The notes: generated from the sequence alone by a model not told the origin. Counted from the first letter of the stretch, positions 23,035 through 36,593 are shown. The stretch: 64,000 nucleotides of DNA from Zeus faber (GCA_960531495.1 OY482853.1:6886131-6950130); one strand, 5' to 3'. Translations and numbers: made by a program.

Positions 23035-23335
23035 TTTATTAATATTACACGTGTCCTGTGTCCAAATTTGACACTGCACTTCCTTGGGTCCCCAGCAATA
23101 CCCAAGCCAAATGTGAAATTGATTGGATGAACAGTTGTTGAGACATACATGCAGAACTGCATGCCTGCCTGCATACATACATACATACATATGTACATAC
23201 TGTACATACTGTACGTACATACATACATACAGGGCTGTGCATGCCTGCATACATATGTACACACTGTACATGCATACTGTACATACAGTACTGTACATAC
23301 ATGCATACAGTACTGTACATACATACATATGTACA
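23035..23335. repeat. Retroelement 3' end with TACA-type repeat tail
   Basis: TTCCTTGGGTCCCCAGCAAT and GAAATTGATTGGATGAACAG resemble the 3' end common to fish LINE/SINE copies. It is followed by about 170 nt of ACATAC/ACTGTACAT repeat (23158-23333). Confidence 0.55.
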
Positions 23336-23490
23336 GAGGTTCCTTCCTTTATTAGTTGGATTAGTTAGCTGCAGTGAGCCTGGCACCACCCCCGTGTATG
23401 TGCTCGGCTTGGCAGATTACCTCCATGGCCAGATAGACTTAAACACAGATCATGAGCCGGCTTGGCTGCCAATGGCCATGGAAAGGCCTA

Positions 23491-23546
23491 CTTGAACTTG
23501 AACTTGAACTTGAACTTGATCTTGAACTTGAACTTGAACTTGAACT
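23491..23546. repeat. (GAACTT)n hexanucleotide repeat
   Basis: About nine units of a TTGAAC hexamer with one variant (TTGATC), following a sequence with LINE-tail character. Confidence 0.9.
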
Positions 23547-24028
23547 TTTTAAACAGTTTGTGCAAAATGGTTATAGAGGTGATAGGTATAGAATCTACTG
23601 AATATAGAATGTTGTTGGATATGGTGGAGTTAGTTGGCATTGTATTTATACATTTCCTTACAATGTTGACGGAGTAGCCCACTCACAGTCAACCACTTTC
23701 TTGGTCGGGAGGGGTTTGCCATAGATGGTTGGTTCCAGTGTGGGAGGAGCCAGTGCAGCTAATTGGCAAATTGAATGTTTACTCTGAAGTCTTGGACCCG
23801 TATCTATTTCCAAATCCGTCTTGAAAAATAAAAAATGTGATGCAACAACATGGCCAATACACCTCATTATCTTCCTCCCGCTTCTCCTCCTCCTCCCCGT
23901 CCTCCCCCTCCAGGTGTGTGCCTCCCTCCCCACCGCCCACCACGGCCCTCACCTGTGTGCTGCGGTGCTTCCCCTGCGAGCCGACCTGGGCCGGCAGTCC
24001 CTTCTTGCACCGCCCGCCAACTCCGCCC

Positions 24029-26870
24029 ATGGTCAGAATGACGCGCTCCAAGACCTTCCAGGCCTACCTGCCCAGCTGCCACCGAACCTACAGCTGCATT
24101 CACTGCCGAGCTCACCTGGCCAACCACGACGAGCTCATCTCCAAGGTAACCCTGCTCGCTCTCATCCCCGCGAGGCTGTGACTCATCTCACAAAAAAGCG
24201 GTTGCCCCTGGAAACCGTCAGAACAAAGCTCGTGTTCAGGCACCTAATTGTTACACAACGGGGAAATAGAAGGGCGTTACACAACGGGGAAATAGAAGGG
24301 CGTCCGACTTTAAAGGCGCACGGAATCTACTCGAGTCCACCCAAGGTGCAAACACGGAGATAATGCAGCTCCCTCGCAGTTGTACCCTCCCAGCCGACGC
24401 CGTGCGCTTTCCAGTCGGCCCGCGAGGTCCGTGGGGTCGCCTGTAATTTCGACCTGCCCGCAATGTTGCCGTTTGTGAGCGAGCGAGTGGGATGATAACA
24501 AAGACTTGAGGAGGCATCGGCCATCGCAAATATGACACAGCTGTGCTTCTCCATTATGTCTGCCCACGTCATTTGCGTGTGGACAGAGAATTTTACAAGA
24601 TCGTAAATAAGTCATTTGCATTGCATGCGAATCCCGGTGTTATAATGAAGACGCAAGGTCAATGTTTCGGTCTGAGTGATGCGAGCGATAGATCACCGCA
24701 GAGCGTAATGTGCCGTTCCATTAAGAAATCCATGCCCCATGCTCTCCAAGTTGCTGTTTTAATATTCAAGCATCGGAGAGTCGGGTCTGTCGGGAGTGTT
24801 CGGTTGTAGGATCGTCGTCTCTGACATTCTGGAAGCTTCTCTCCACGAGAACAACGTGTCTCCAGAAAACATTCGCCTCAAATAAAGTCGACGTGAACTA
24901 TAGTTGGAAAGGCGTAGGGTAATATAATAAAATGTAACTTTATTACGGGCAATTCTGCCGAGTCGGTTTTCATTGGGCTTTTTGTGTTTGTTGACGGCCT
25001 CAATGCCAACTCCCTGTTCCCTTCTCTGCTCTTTCCCCCCCTCCCCTCTCTCCAGTCGTTCCAGGGGAGCCAGGGCCGAGCTTACCTGTTTAACTCAGTG
25101 TAAGTACCAAACTATCTTTGGCGTTTCCTCCCACCCCACTTCTTTAAGTAAAGCAGTTTACCCTTTCAAGGTATTTAAGAGGAGTTTTTTTCCGCGTGGC
25201 TGATAAGTCCCAGCGACGCCTGAGCTAGTTGGTGCCCTGCAGCGGTTTCATTATCAGGCGAACGCAGGGTGAAAATGGCATTTGGAATGGTTGCCGCTTG
25301 GCCCCGGTCCCCGTGGCTCGGCTCATAAGCATTGACTGTGGGAGTGGGTGACTCATTCCGGAGAGACCATCGACGCAAATCCAACCAATTTATCTGAGCC
25401 GCTCTCGCGTCTCGCTTTCTCACTGTCACATCTCTCTGTTCCTCTGCACCCGTCCCCCCTCCCCGCCCCCTCCACCCTGCCACAAAACCCATCTCCTCCT
25501 CTCAGGGTGAATGTGGGCTGCGGCCCCGCGGAAGAGAGGGTTCTGCTCACAGGCCTGCATGCCGTGGCAGATATCTACTGCGAGAACTGCAAGACTACAC
25601 TCGGCTGGAAATATGTGAGTCTGCCGGGCCGCGCCAGGCGTGGCCAATAACGCGCGCATAGCACAGGACCGTGTGCATGTTTAGACAAAGATACGGTGGC
25701 GAGCTACTTATTATAGCGCATCCTAATTTTATTTTCGACTCTAATTCTATTTGGATCTGCCCTTCACGTTCACCGTGGATGTAATGTCACCACAGTGGGA
25801 TGGATGTGTCAGTAGACAGACTTCCAGGAATTGGCCCGAGGTTAAAGCAAGTACTAAAGTGGAAATCTGTTTTTGGACCTAACGGTGTTGGGTTGATTCC
25901 TCTTATATGTTCCAAGTTTGATCATATTTATACTCCTATTAACTTAGTTTATTTTAAATGACCCGTTTGACTGACATTCTACGGCAAGCCCTATACGCTG
26001 CGATCACAACTGTGGATTTTTAAATCCCTCGTTGACCTCCATGTGCACGTCGGTATTCCGAGCGCCGGTGTTGTCGTGGTTTCACCAAGGTCCTCACATG
26101 CCAAACGCCCCATATATCAGCCGAGCTGAGCGCGTGCAGCTGTCACCGCCGGATCCCACATCATCACGGATGTGAGAGCGTGTGGCGCACGTGGAGCTCA
26201 GAAGCACCAACACGTCCCGACACGCACTCCTCCTATTATACGCAGGGTAGTATTATTGACTTGCACTTCTCTCGTAACAGCTGTACAGTCGAAATTCAAC
26301 GTTGATAATTATCCGGCCCAACTGAAGCGCGGTGCTCTTACTGGGACGTATGGAACCAGGAAAAGGGACGGGGAAAAATAGGTTACGTACAGGCACAAGC
26401 ACTATATATGACTAATAGAAGGCCGGCTATGAATACGAAGTGCAGGCAGGGCTATTCTGCAGTCTTTAAATTTGGGTTTGACCTACTGCACCTCTACACG
26501 GAGAAATCTGATAATCCACCTCTGCTGCTGCAGCGATGGACCAAAATAGCCAAAGACAAAACAAGGCATGGGAGACTCACGGCAGACGCGGCAGAAGTCT
26601 ACGCAGACGCTTCACGCAGATTTCAGGGCGTTGGATACCGGATGGGCGTCTAATTCAAAGATTCGGGATATATTGCGCACGATCAGACCGGTGACCCCTG
26701 CGGTCATCGAGATAAAGCGAGGAAAATGCTTCGGTTCGGCTCATGTTTTTGTTCCCGCCGACCTCCCTGAACGTCCAGCGATATCACTGTTCTCATAACA
26801 GGCGCTTGCGGAGACACACGTGCCTGCAAATCAATTCAAAAATGCAAACTGAGAGTTCTTTATTTTCCTG

Positions 26871-26914
<44 letters not shown>

Positions 26915-27062
26915 CTCTTTTTTCCTACCACTCTGCCCCCCCCCCATTCCCCCCCCCAACCCACCCCCCTAGGAGCATGCCTTCGAGAGCAGTCAGAAGT
27001 ATAAAGAGGGCAAGTTCATCATTGAGCTGGCCCACATGATCAAGGACAATGGCTGGGACTGA
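24029..27062 (+). CDS. ypel2: Yippee-like protein 2, complete
   Basis: Coding exons 24029-24145, 25056-25099, 25506-25614 and 26973-27062 give 360 nt, 119 residues plus stop, the usual YPEL1/2 length. The first coding exon opens at an acceptor at 23911-23913 and carries about 115 nt of 5' UTR. The protein starts [20 protein letters not shown] and ends [12 protein letters not shown]. The Yippee zinc site is intact: Cys23 and Cys26, then Cys79 and Cys82, with the family spacing of 52 between pairs. YPEL proteins are small, extremely conserved zinc-binding proteins of nucleus and centrosome/mitotic apparatus; a substrate is not known. The final Asp and the PSCHRT segment fit YPEL2 better than YPEL1 (which ends in Glu), and the segment excludes YPEL3. 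The gdpd1 neighbour agrees with human 17q22. The conservative K/R and Y/F changes keep YPEL1 a minor alternative. Confidence 0.96.
24250..24301. repeat. Perfect 26-bp direct duplication
   Basis: Two identical, adjacent copies of a 26-bp unit beginning GTTACACAACGGGG, in ypel2 intron 2 (counting the non-coding exon). Confidence 0.9.
26875..26917. repeat. (CT)n tract before ypel2 last exon
   Basis: About twenty CT units lie roughly 55 nt upstream of the acceptor at 26971-26972, which also has long C runs. Together they form a strong extended polypyrimidine tract. Confidence 0.92.
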
Positions 27063-29200
27063 CGGCCCGAGCGGCTGGGACACAGTGTCAGTGTGGCCGG
27101 ATGGATGGATAGATAAATAGATGGCGGGGGGTGGGTGGGGGTGGGGGTGGGTGGGGCTTGGAGGGAGGACGGAAAAGGGGTGCGTGCGGTTGCTGAGTGT
27201 GACTTCGATTTGGCTGACTTTACCTTTACCCTCTGTAACTCCGACCCCCCTGAAATCCCATCTTATTTTCTTCTCGAGCCCGTTTTTTATAGATAACACG
27301 CTCCCACACACTCTTCTGGTTGCGGCCGTATCTGGTCGTCCAGACGCCCAAGTAAACAACCCGGGAGCCAGTGTGTCTCCAGGAGGCTGTCAATGATGTT
27401 GGAAACCACACAGTGAACCCTTACACAAACACATCCACGTGATGGGAGATATTCCAGACATTCTAGCCTGAAAAGTACCTGTTTGATCAATAGTTAATAG
27501 AATTGAAAGCTTAACGGGTTTAAACTTCAAAGTTGAATTAAACTAACAGGACCAGGTGAACGGCGAGAAATGAAAGAGGAAGAAACAAGACGTTTCATTT
27601 TCCACTCAAAAAACAGTTTTCTATGTAACAGGATTAAATAACTTGACGACAAAATTGTTGGAAGCATCCTTCGGCATATTGAGTCATTCAGCTGATTTAG
27701 CCTTGACTTTAAAGCTGGCGGCGGAAAAGTGGTGAATGTTTGGTCGAGCGTTAAAGCGGTTTAGCCGGAGTGGCCGATTGGCCGGGCCGGCAGGGTTCGA
27801 TGGTGGACGTTCACTCTGCCCGCAGTGTGAATGAGATGATCTAAGATGATTATAACAAATCCAGTTGATCTGGGCCATGCCAGCTGGGCCGGTGATGAGG
27901 CCTAGCACGGAGGCTTGGCACTGAGGCCCAAACACATGAGGCGTGGCAAGGAAGGGAGGGAGGGAGGGAGGGAGAGAGGGAGCCTGCCAGACTGCCCGGC
28001 ATGCAGGGAGGGCGGGGGAGGAGGCAGGATCCCGATCCAGCTGTGCCGCCGCACCGCAGGGAGGCGGCTGGCGGGCGTCCACTCCAGGTCTTACCAGCCA
28101 CAGGGCTTAGTGGAGCCGGGGCAGGACGAGAGTGAATGGGGTACAAACAACCATCAGCTTGTACTAAAACCTCGGAGGAATTTGACCCCTCGCAGCAGCG
28201 AAGCAGGTCCTTTGGATTTTATTCATCCTTCGATACACTGACTCATGTAATGTGACCTGCTGATTCTCTGTGTATTTCTGCTGTTTCGGATGCATCTCTG
28301 CATCTACCTTTGTAACTTTGCCTGGTAGAATTTCACTATATAAGCGTGTCTCAGGTTAAATACTCGGCTGGTTTTCCCAAAGGTAATGCAAGGACCATAG
28401 GAGTCCCCCCCACCAATGGAGGTCAGTGGACAAAGATAAATCTTTCTGGGTTGGACGGCCATGCACGGCCAGTGCTCTGGATTGGCCCCTGCTACCAGGT
28501 GAAAACTTGAAAAATGGAGGTGATTTGTTATTCGCTCTTTATGACCCAGCCCCTCCTCCCCAGTTCAATGAAACTACAGTGACTCATCAGGTCTACGGGT
28601 GTGAGTGGGAGCAGAATGTGGCTCTCGGATTGGAGGACCTGTCCTGGATCTACAGACCCTAACAAAACGACTTCATATCGGGTTAAAACCAAATAATGCA
28701 CAGAAAACACATTACGGCAACGTAGATAAATGAAAACCAAATTTCCTTTATCTATTATTTTCCTCATATTTCCCCCGGTAAAAAAAAAAATCTTTCATTT
28801 ACATATTACTCAAATTCTATCGATTACCCAGCGCTGTTAGACTCCAAGAGAGACCGTAGCATGGTTGGGTAATTTAGGACAGTAATGACATATTTGCACT
28901 GGGCATCGAGCCCACTACATTATTTTCTGATTTGTTATGTTAGTTTTTTTTTTTTTTGTCACATGTCACTTTGTTACCTGTTGAGATTCCTGTTCCCTTA
29001 AAAAAAAAAAAAAAAAAGAAACAGGCTTTTCGTAAACATGCCAAGACTCAACCCTCGCTGAAAGATGGTTTTCTTAGTAGCGGCACCTGACTCTCCGACC
29101 GTCAATTAGAAGCTGTGAACACAACCCAGCAAAACCAAAGAATCTGACCCATCACAAATAAATTGACCAAAAACTAAAAGTTTTGTTTCTTTGGTTTTGG
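27063..29200 (+). other. ypel2 3' UTR (probable)
   Basis: No other exon was recognised downstream of the ypel2 stop. A candidate AATAAA lies at 29157-29162. A (GGGA)n run lies at about 27952-27975. The long, CpG-containing UTR fits the long 3' UTRs of YPEL genes, but its end cannot be proven here. Confidence 0.45.
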
Positions 29201-29499
29201 CAAAGTGTTACAAAACATGGGCCTGGCATTCAGCTGAAAGCAAAGGATGTAAATAGCCTTTCTCTATGACATACAATGCATTTGTAAATGACAGATATTA
29301 ATATATGAATATATTCTATTTACTGTATTCACAATGCGAAATAGACCTGTGTTCATTGTAAATAGATTCGATGGTTTGTGTTTTATCTATGATCCGTATG
29401 ATGAATGAATATGATTCCAAGTCATGTCATGCTTTCTCTCTTGGTTACCCCATATTGGCTGTACAATACTTAATACTTTTTTACCGACAATGTACCCGT

Positions 29500-30482
29500 T
29501 CTAATGTCTTTTGTAAAGGAGGATGCTGATGCTGACTATATATCATTGGATCTTCATCAATTAAAACACATCATGATATCTGAACTCGTGTTTCGTGTCC
29601 TTCACACTTCCAGTTTGCAGCCGCTTACGAGCGGTATTACAGTATGTACGCTAGATGGATGCCGAGTGATGTATTTTACCCCTGTTTGCATACGGTTTAG
29701 GGGTAAAGAGACGCCAAGATCTATAGGCTTTGTAGTAAACCCAGGGAGTGTTACTTGGTGAAGCATACGTCGCAGAGAGAACACCACTGATTACATGCTT
29801 GATGTTTACATTGCTATGTTAACAACAAACCCATGGACCTCAGATCAGGACTTTTATAGGTCTGTTTTTATTGTCCCCATGGCGACGGGTGCATCATCAT
29901 CCCGTTATCAGACGCTGCAGGTGGGGGTTGGGGGGGTGGCAGCGGTGGCTTTGGTCCCACTCCAGCAGCTTGTTACTTATTCTGCTGACCCCCCCCCCCC
30001 CAAAAAAAAACAACAATGCAGGTGGGTGTTGCTCTGGCTGCACCGTGTTTCCTTGTGGGAGTGGAACAGATTCCGCGCGGAGGAGTGATGAGTAGGTGGT
30101 AATGAAGTCACACATCAGAGTCGTGCCGTCACTAAATCCCTTCAATCCTCCCACCCCAACCTGCGGTCCCTCTGTGCTGTGGAGTCCCCCTGGATGATTT
30201 GATGTCCCCTCCACCCCCCACCTCACTCAAAATATCACAGCAGCAGATGGTACGGTGTTTGCATTGGGAGCCCGGTCTCCTAGCAACCCCAGCTCTCTCT
30301 TTCCCGAAGTGGAGCGGCTGCGAAGGAGTCGGCGTCATGCTCCGTCTGGGTCTGAGCGGCCTCCTCCCGCTCGTCCCGTCTCCCTGCGTCCACGTCTCTG
30401 TGTTTGCTGCACTGATGCAAGAAGTGGGCCAGGCGGTGTGGCCTTATTAAAACACTATGTGATCACATCTAACCCCCCCCCC

Positions 30483-30519
<37 letters not shown>

Positions 30520-30907
30520 TAAATACGTCCCATTCTCACATTCTGACCATGTTTGACCTAGATTCTACTGCTTCCCATGTCTATGTCTACAGTGAAAGAT
30601 CACATATGGGTCCCGTCGGGGTTTAAAAACAATAACGTTTTCCCTTCATGCAGTCAGAAGCAGTATGTCTCGGTAAATAGCGCAACTCATATTATTTCCT
30701 CTTTCTCCCTTATTTTGTCGAATGAAAACATACCAGTAGTCTTGGCATGTTGGAGAAACGAGGGGTTTACGAAAAAAAACAAAAACAGTCTATTTAAGCA
30801 CCGGGCTACATCATCGGGATGGTATTGGTTTTACAGCCGGTCACTGCCCCGGCACAGACCCCACTCAGCAGAGATGGGCCGGTAAATACTGGCATCCTGA
30901 GATATCT

Positions 30908-30983
<76 letters not shown>

Positions 30984-31868
30984 AACATTTACCCATGAGT
31001 TAAAGTTTTAATCTTCTTCTACAGCTGTGCTGCTGCAGTAACCGACACAAACACTTAATCTTGAGGTCTTGAGGTCTGTTGCCTCCCAGTCAAGAAAGAA
31101 ACAGTTTCCTCTGAGGAAAACTCAGTACTGGCTGTTTGTTTACTTGGGAAGAGCTGCCCACAGCCCCTAGAGCAGAGACTCAGAGAGAGGCTCCTTTCTC
31201 ATCGCGTGACCTCATATCTGTGTCAGGCACTCGGGAGACGGACACCGCGACGGAGCACAAAACAATAGAATCAAAGGCCCCGAGGGATGACTCCACGCCA
31301 TTCATATGGCTGGCATCCCTCCTTCAAAGACCCCCATTTAGACTCTTTGACCCCAGAGATTTAAGATTTTAGTCCATAACGTGGATTGGCCATCACATGC
31401 CGGTTCATCACTGGTTCCAAACGTGACTGGCCCACCACCCATCCAGAGGTTGAGAGATTTTTGTTTTATTTTTTTATGAGGAGACAAATTAGTATTTAGA
31501 TGAGCACATGACATGGCACAATAAACATCCATCCATCCATTTTATTGCTGCAGTCCCATTCAGGGTCAGAGTGGCTGCAGGTCGAGCAGAGACTTATGTA
31601 GGTGTAGCTTCAAAGGCAGAAACCGTCTCCCGCTCCTCCCTGGGGGTGCCCCAAGTGATCACCTTGTTATATTGTGTTGGGTGTGTGATTATGATCATGG
31701 TGATCCGGGTAGAATGCAACAGGACACATGATATCTCCTGCACACACCACCGATGTCTGCCACTGAACCATGGCAATGTTGCAGAAGTTCCAAGGCGCAA
31801 TACTCAGTGGAAATCACTGTTCAGTATTACTGTAGCTACTTGCACTCACTGCAATTACAGGAGACCTC
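29500..31868. other. Intergenic stretch between ypel2 and hip1
   Basis: No coding exon was recognised. It contains CA microsatellites at 30484-30518 and 30910-30980. Between 31530 and 31870 it contains fish-repeat-like text (CATCCATCCATCCATTTTAT). Confidence 0.5.
30910..30980. repeat. (AC)n microsatellite
   Basis: About 35 AC units in intergenic DNA. Confidence 0.95.
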
Positions 31869-32767
31869 ACTGATAAGCCACAACATTAAAACCACTGAGA
31901 TAGTGAAGTCAATAACATTGCTAATCTATTTCCAATGGCACCTATCAAGGGGTGGGATATATTAGGCAGCAAGTGAACGGTTAGTTCTTGAAGTTCATAT
32001 GTTGGAAGCAGGAAAAATGAGCAAGGGCAAGGATCTGAGCGACTTTGACAGAGGCCAAATTGTGATGACTAGACTGGGTTCGAGTATCTCCACAACGGCA
32101 GGTCTTGTGGGGTGTTCCGGGTATGTAGTGGTTAGTACCTACCAAAAGTGGTCCAAGGAAGGACAACTGATGACCCAGCAACAGGGTCACGGGCGCCCAT
32201 GGGCTCATTGATGCACGTGGGGAGTGAAGTCTAGCCTGTTTGGTCCGATCCCACAGAAGAGCTACTCTCGCACAAATTGCTGAAAAAGTTCATGCCGCTA
32301 TGATAGAAAGGAGTCAGAACACACAGTGCATCACAGCTTGCTGCGTGTGGGGCTGCGTAGCTGCAGACCGGTCAGAGTGTCCATGCTGACCCCTGTCCAC
32401 TGCTGAAAGCACCGACAATGGTCATGTGAGCATCAGAACTGGACCATGGAGCAATGGAAGAAGGTGGCCTGGTCTGATGAATCACGTTTTCTTCTACATC
32501 ATGTGGATGGTCGGGGTTAGGGTCCGATGGAGCATCTGTGGGATGTGCTGGAACAACAGTCCCGATCCAGGAGGGGCCCACTTTGCAACATACAGGACTT
32601 AAAAGTTCTGCTGCTTACGCCTTTGGTGCCAGATACCACAGGACACCTTCAGAGGTCTTATGGAATCCATGCCTCCACAGGTCAGAGCTGTTTTGGCGAC
32701 ATGGGGGGGAGCTACACAATATTAGTGGTTATTAGTGGTGGTTTTAATGTTGTGGCTGATCGGTGTA
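31869..32767 (+). mobile_element. Internally deleted Tc1-family transposon, copy 1
   Basis: The right end GGTTTTAATGTTGTGGCTGA...CGGTGTA is the inverted match of the left end (GCCACAACATTAAAACCAC). Inside is a broken Tc1 transposase: the N-terminal HTH part ([20 protein letters not shown], then [13 protein letters not shown]), [12 protein letters not shown], then a jump directly to the C-terminal HLWDVLEQQ and LQRSYGIHAST region. Most of the DDE catalytic core is missing, and stops and frameshifts are present. It is non-autonomous. Confidence 0.92.
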
Positions 32768-33432
32768 TATATCCCGAGCACCATTGAAGAACAGATTTTT
32801 AAACAGATTTTGGGTTTGTTGGGATCGAAGCTGTTCTTGGATATCTGCAATACGTGGGAGGATGATCAAACCAAACATAAAAATGTAAAATAACAAGGGA
32901 CATGCAGGCTCCCAGAGACCTAGTGGGCGGAGGTGTTTTATACCGTCTCCAAAGCGTAATGGCTCTCTCCCTTCCATTAGTCCCACATGGCCTTCTCAAA
33001 AAGCATATTAGTGGTAAAAATCCTGGCATTTTGAAGCTATGGCATTTTGGGTGAGCATGTCCTTGTCACTTAATGTATTCTTTTGCAGGGATGGGGTGAG
33101 GGAAGATGTGACCACAGAAAACACCACTTTGTAACGCTGGCCCTGCCAAGCATAACAAGACAAAAATAGGTTCTTAGGCTATTTCCTATTACTGCAGCAT
33201 AGAAAAAAAAAGTTAAAAAATCATTTTATTTTTGCCTGCACACTGTACACCACGCTGTCACATGCGTCACGTTTGGAAAAGACCTGGAGGGGAGTCGACA
33301 TGTGACCCTGTCTGGCGAGATGAAGTTCCACTGCTTTGGTCCTTGAACCCTGCCGGCCTTTTCTCCCAGGAAGCCCTTGCTCTCCCTGGACTGAACACAC
33401 TGGGGGACGTGGGGTAGGGAGGAGGCGCACGG

Positions 33433-33657
<225 letters not shown>

Positions 33658-34268
33658 CTGTGGCTGCCATGATACCCACTGTAAGCCAGCTCGGCCTCAC
33701 AACAGCAGCGACTATAAATAGCTCAGGCTCTCTCTCGAGTCGGTCTCCCTCTCCCCTTTTTTTTTCCATGGAGCCACCCACTCCCCCCCTATGTGACCAA
33801 ACAGCAGCACTTAGCGTAACAAGCCGCCACGTTGCGTCACAACTGTGCCGCCGTGCCACACAGATTCGATCAGAGTAAGCGCTTTCTCCGATTGATCCTC
33901 CAGAGATGCTTAGAAGCTGGAAACACGGAGGCCAAAAAGGTACAAGCATCTGTCATACACTCGTCAACTACTTTAACTCAAGCTTGTTTTACCCTTGGGC
34001 TGTTTGGTGAAGGCGGTGTCTTTCCTCCCATGTTTCTGCTTCCCAAAATTATATTACGGTGGACAGCACTGCTTGAATGCATTCTAATGCATTCTGAATT
34101 GAAGCAGCCATTTTGATGTGAGTCAACTGGATCCCCTTGTGTCGCCGAGGAGTTTGAAATGAGAAAATAAGAGTCTTATCCAAAGCGGCGGTTGATCCCG
34201 GAGCGTTAAAGATAGCTGTAATCTGCGCACAAGGTATTAAGATCACGAGTCCTGCATTAGTTATAACT

Positions 34269-34297
34269 TTTATATATATATATATACATACATACAT

Positions 34298-34376
<79 letters not shown>

Positions 34377-34459
34377 CATATATACACATATATCAATATA
34401 TATATATTGATATATATCGATATATATATATATATATATATTGATATATACGTATATAT
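34269..34459. repeat. (TA)n-rich palindromic tract
   Basis: About 190 nt of TA/CATA repeats with internal symmetric patches (ATATCAATATATATATATTGATAT and kin). The tract borders the left end of the Tc1 copy that starts at about 34464. Confidence 0.93.
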
Positions 34460-34463
34460 AAAA

Positions 34464-35312
34464 ACACAGATCGGCCACAACATTAAAACCACCTGCCTAA
34501 TATTGTGTCGTTCCCCCTCGTGCCGCCAAAACAGCTCTGACCCGTGGAGGCATGGACTCCACAAGACCTCTGAAGGTGTCCTGTGGTATCTGGCACCAAA
34601 TGTTAGCAGCAGATCCTTTAAGTCCCTTAAGCTACGAGGTGGGACCCCCGTGGATCGGGCTTGTTGTTCCAGCACATCCCACAGATGTTTGATGGGATCG
34701 GACCCTAACCCCGACCATCCACATGATGTAGAAGAAAATGTGATTCCTCAGACCAGGCCACCTTCTTCCATTGCTCCATGGTCCAGTTTTGACGCTCACG
34801 TGACCATTGTAGGTGCTTTCAGCAGTGAACAGGGGTCAGCATGGGCACTCTGACCAGTCTGCAGCTACACAGCCCCATACGCAGCAAGCTGTGATGCACT
34901 GTGTGTTCTGACACCTTTCTATCACAGCGGCATTAACTTTTTCAGGAATTTGTGCGACAGTAGCTCATCTGTGGGATCGGACCAGACCAGCTAGACTTCA
35001 CTCTCCCCATGACCCTGTTGCTGGTTCACCATTTGTCCTTCCTTGGACCACTTTTGGTAGGTACTAACCACTACATACTAGGAACACCCCACAAGACCTG
35101 TCGTTTTGGAGATGCTCTGACCCAGTCGTCTAGTTATCACAATTTGGCTCTTGTCAAACTCACTCAGATCCTTACGCTTGCCCATTTTCCCTGCTTCCAA
35201 CACATCAACGACAAGAACTGACTGTTCACTGGTTGCATAATATATCCCACCCCTTGACAGGTGCCATTGGAACGAAATGAGCAATGTTATTCACTTCACC
35301 TGTCAGTGGGTT
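34464..35312 (-). mobile_element. Internally deleted Tc1-family transposon, copy 2
   Basis: Minus-strand copy of the same family. The end at 34464 keeps CAGATCGGCCACAACATTAA. The other end stops short: after CACCTGTCAGTGG the inverted terminal repeat is lost near 35312. Transposase pieces include [20 protein letters not shown] and [12 protein letters not shown]. The catalytic core is deleted at the same place as in copies 1 and 3. Confidence 0.92.
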
Positions 35313-35370
35313 TGTGTCTAATTCCCTTTAGTGGATGACGGAGCGAGAGGGAGGCACAGAGTTCATTTGA

Positions 35371-35632
35371 AGGTGCAGTGTCTAGAATTTACAGAATGGA
35401 CTTGGCAGAAATGGAATATGATGTTTATAAGTATGTTTAAATGAATGTATAATCCCAGGAAAATAAGAATCGTGCTGGCTTTACCAGAAAGAAGTTCTGT
35501 TTCTATCTCCATAGGGAGCAGGTACGCTTCACAGAGGCCACCATGTTGCACCGCCATGGAGCAAATTATTTGAGTTGGTTTGCGATCTGCAATCTCACCG
35601 CTAGACGGCAATAAATTCTACACACTGCACCT
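35371..35632. mobile_element. MITE with 21-bp terminal inverted repeats
   Basis: AGGTGCAGTGTCTAGAATTTA at 35371-35391 is matched with one mismatch by the inverse of TAAATTCTACACACTGCACCT at 35612-35632. The 262-bp body has no coding capacity. It resembles short hAT-type MITEs common in fish; the superfamily is inferred only. Confidence 0.85.
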
Positions 35633-36095
35633 GTGCAAGGGTTGAGTGAGAGTTCTTATCACGTTTTAATCTTTCTACTCCCAAGCAGCCAAGCACTTAC
35701 AGGCGAATTAAAAAAGAAAAATCTGCCAAGTCTCCCACAGAGATTTGGGCACCTGCAGCACATGTAGTCCGCTTGAGTTGATGCTGGGAAAAAAACAAAA
35801 AACAAAACATCCACCCCCACCCCCCCCCAAAAAAAAATCTATCGAATGCATTAGTATTTTAGCTGAACTCTGAGGCAAGCGCGGACGTTTCGCTCTCGTC
35901 TAAGCAGACTCGTAGAGCGACCGATACCAGATCAATACCTCCCACACAACTTAATATACATCAACTAATATGTAACAAACACTAGAGCTGTTACATATTA
36001 ACTTAGATGATCAGATCCTGAAACATGGTGTTATATTTATATAATCAATAAACATCTGCTCAATTCTTCTGGCTCTGTGTGCTGATAAGCAGCTG

Positions 36096-36130
36096 AACCA
36101 AACAGCATGATTACATCATGCTGTTTGGTT
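36096..36130. other. Perfect 15-bp inverted repeat (hairpin)
   Basis: AACCAAACAGCATGA, loop TTACA, TCATGCTGTTTGGTT: a perfect 15-bp stem with a 5-nt loop. It lies about 170 nt beyond the proposed hip1 poly(A) signal. Confidence 0.9.
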
Positions 36131-36299
36131 TTCTTGATGTGACCCCGACCCCCAACAGGTTAGAGTGGGGTCAGAGGTTAATCTGAAAACATCCCATTCT
36201 AATCCGTTATCTCCAACATTAAGCCTTTCAAATATACCGAATATAAAAATAAACAAATAAAACAACACACACGTGGTTCAGTATTAATGAGTTGAAATA

Positions 36300-36463
36300 T
36301 TTATTTGAAACCCTGAAAAATAAAAAATAAAACCACCAACATAGTTTTAGTATATCATACAAAGACATATTTCAATGTTATTATTTGAGCGTTTGTTTCT
36401 CATTGACTACAGTGTGAGGCAGTTTAAAGGCTGGCTGAGCTGGTACGACGAGACACAGATCCA

Positions 36464-36496
<33 letters not shown>

Positions 36497-36542
36497 TGGG
36501 GGGAGCGAGGGAGGTGGGAGAGAGAGGGGGGTGAGGGGGGGG

Positions 36543-36593
<51 letters not shown>

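Noticed and set aside
24029..27062. Assignment as YPEL3 or YPEL1
   Set aside because: YPEL3 has a different N-terminus (DDCHRRYSCAHC) and YPEL1 ends in Glu; synteny with gdpd1 favours YPEL2.
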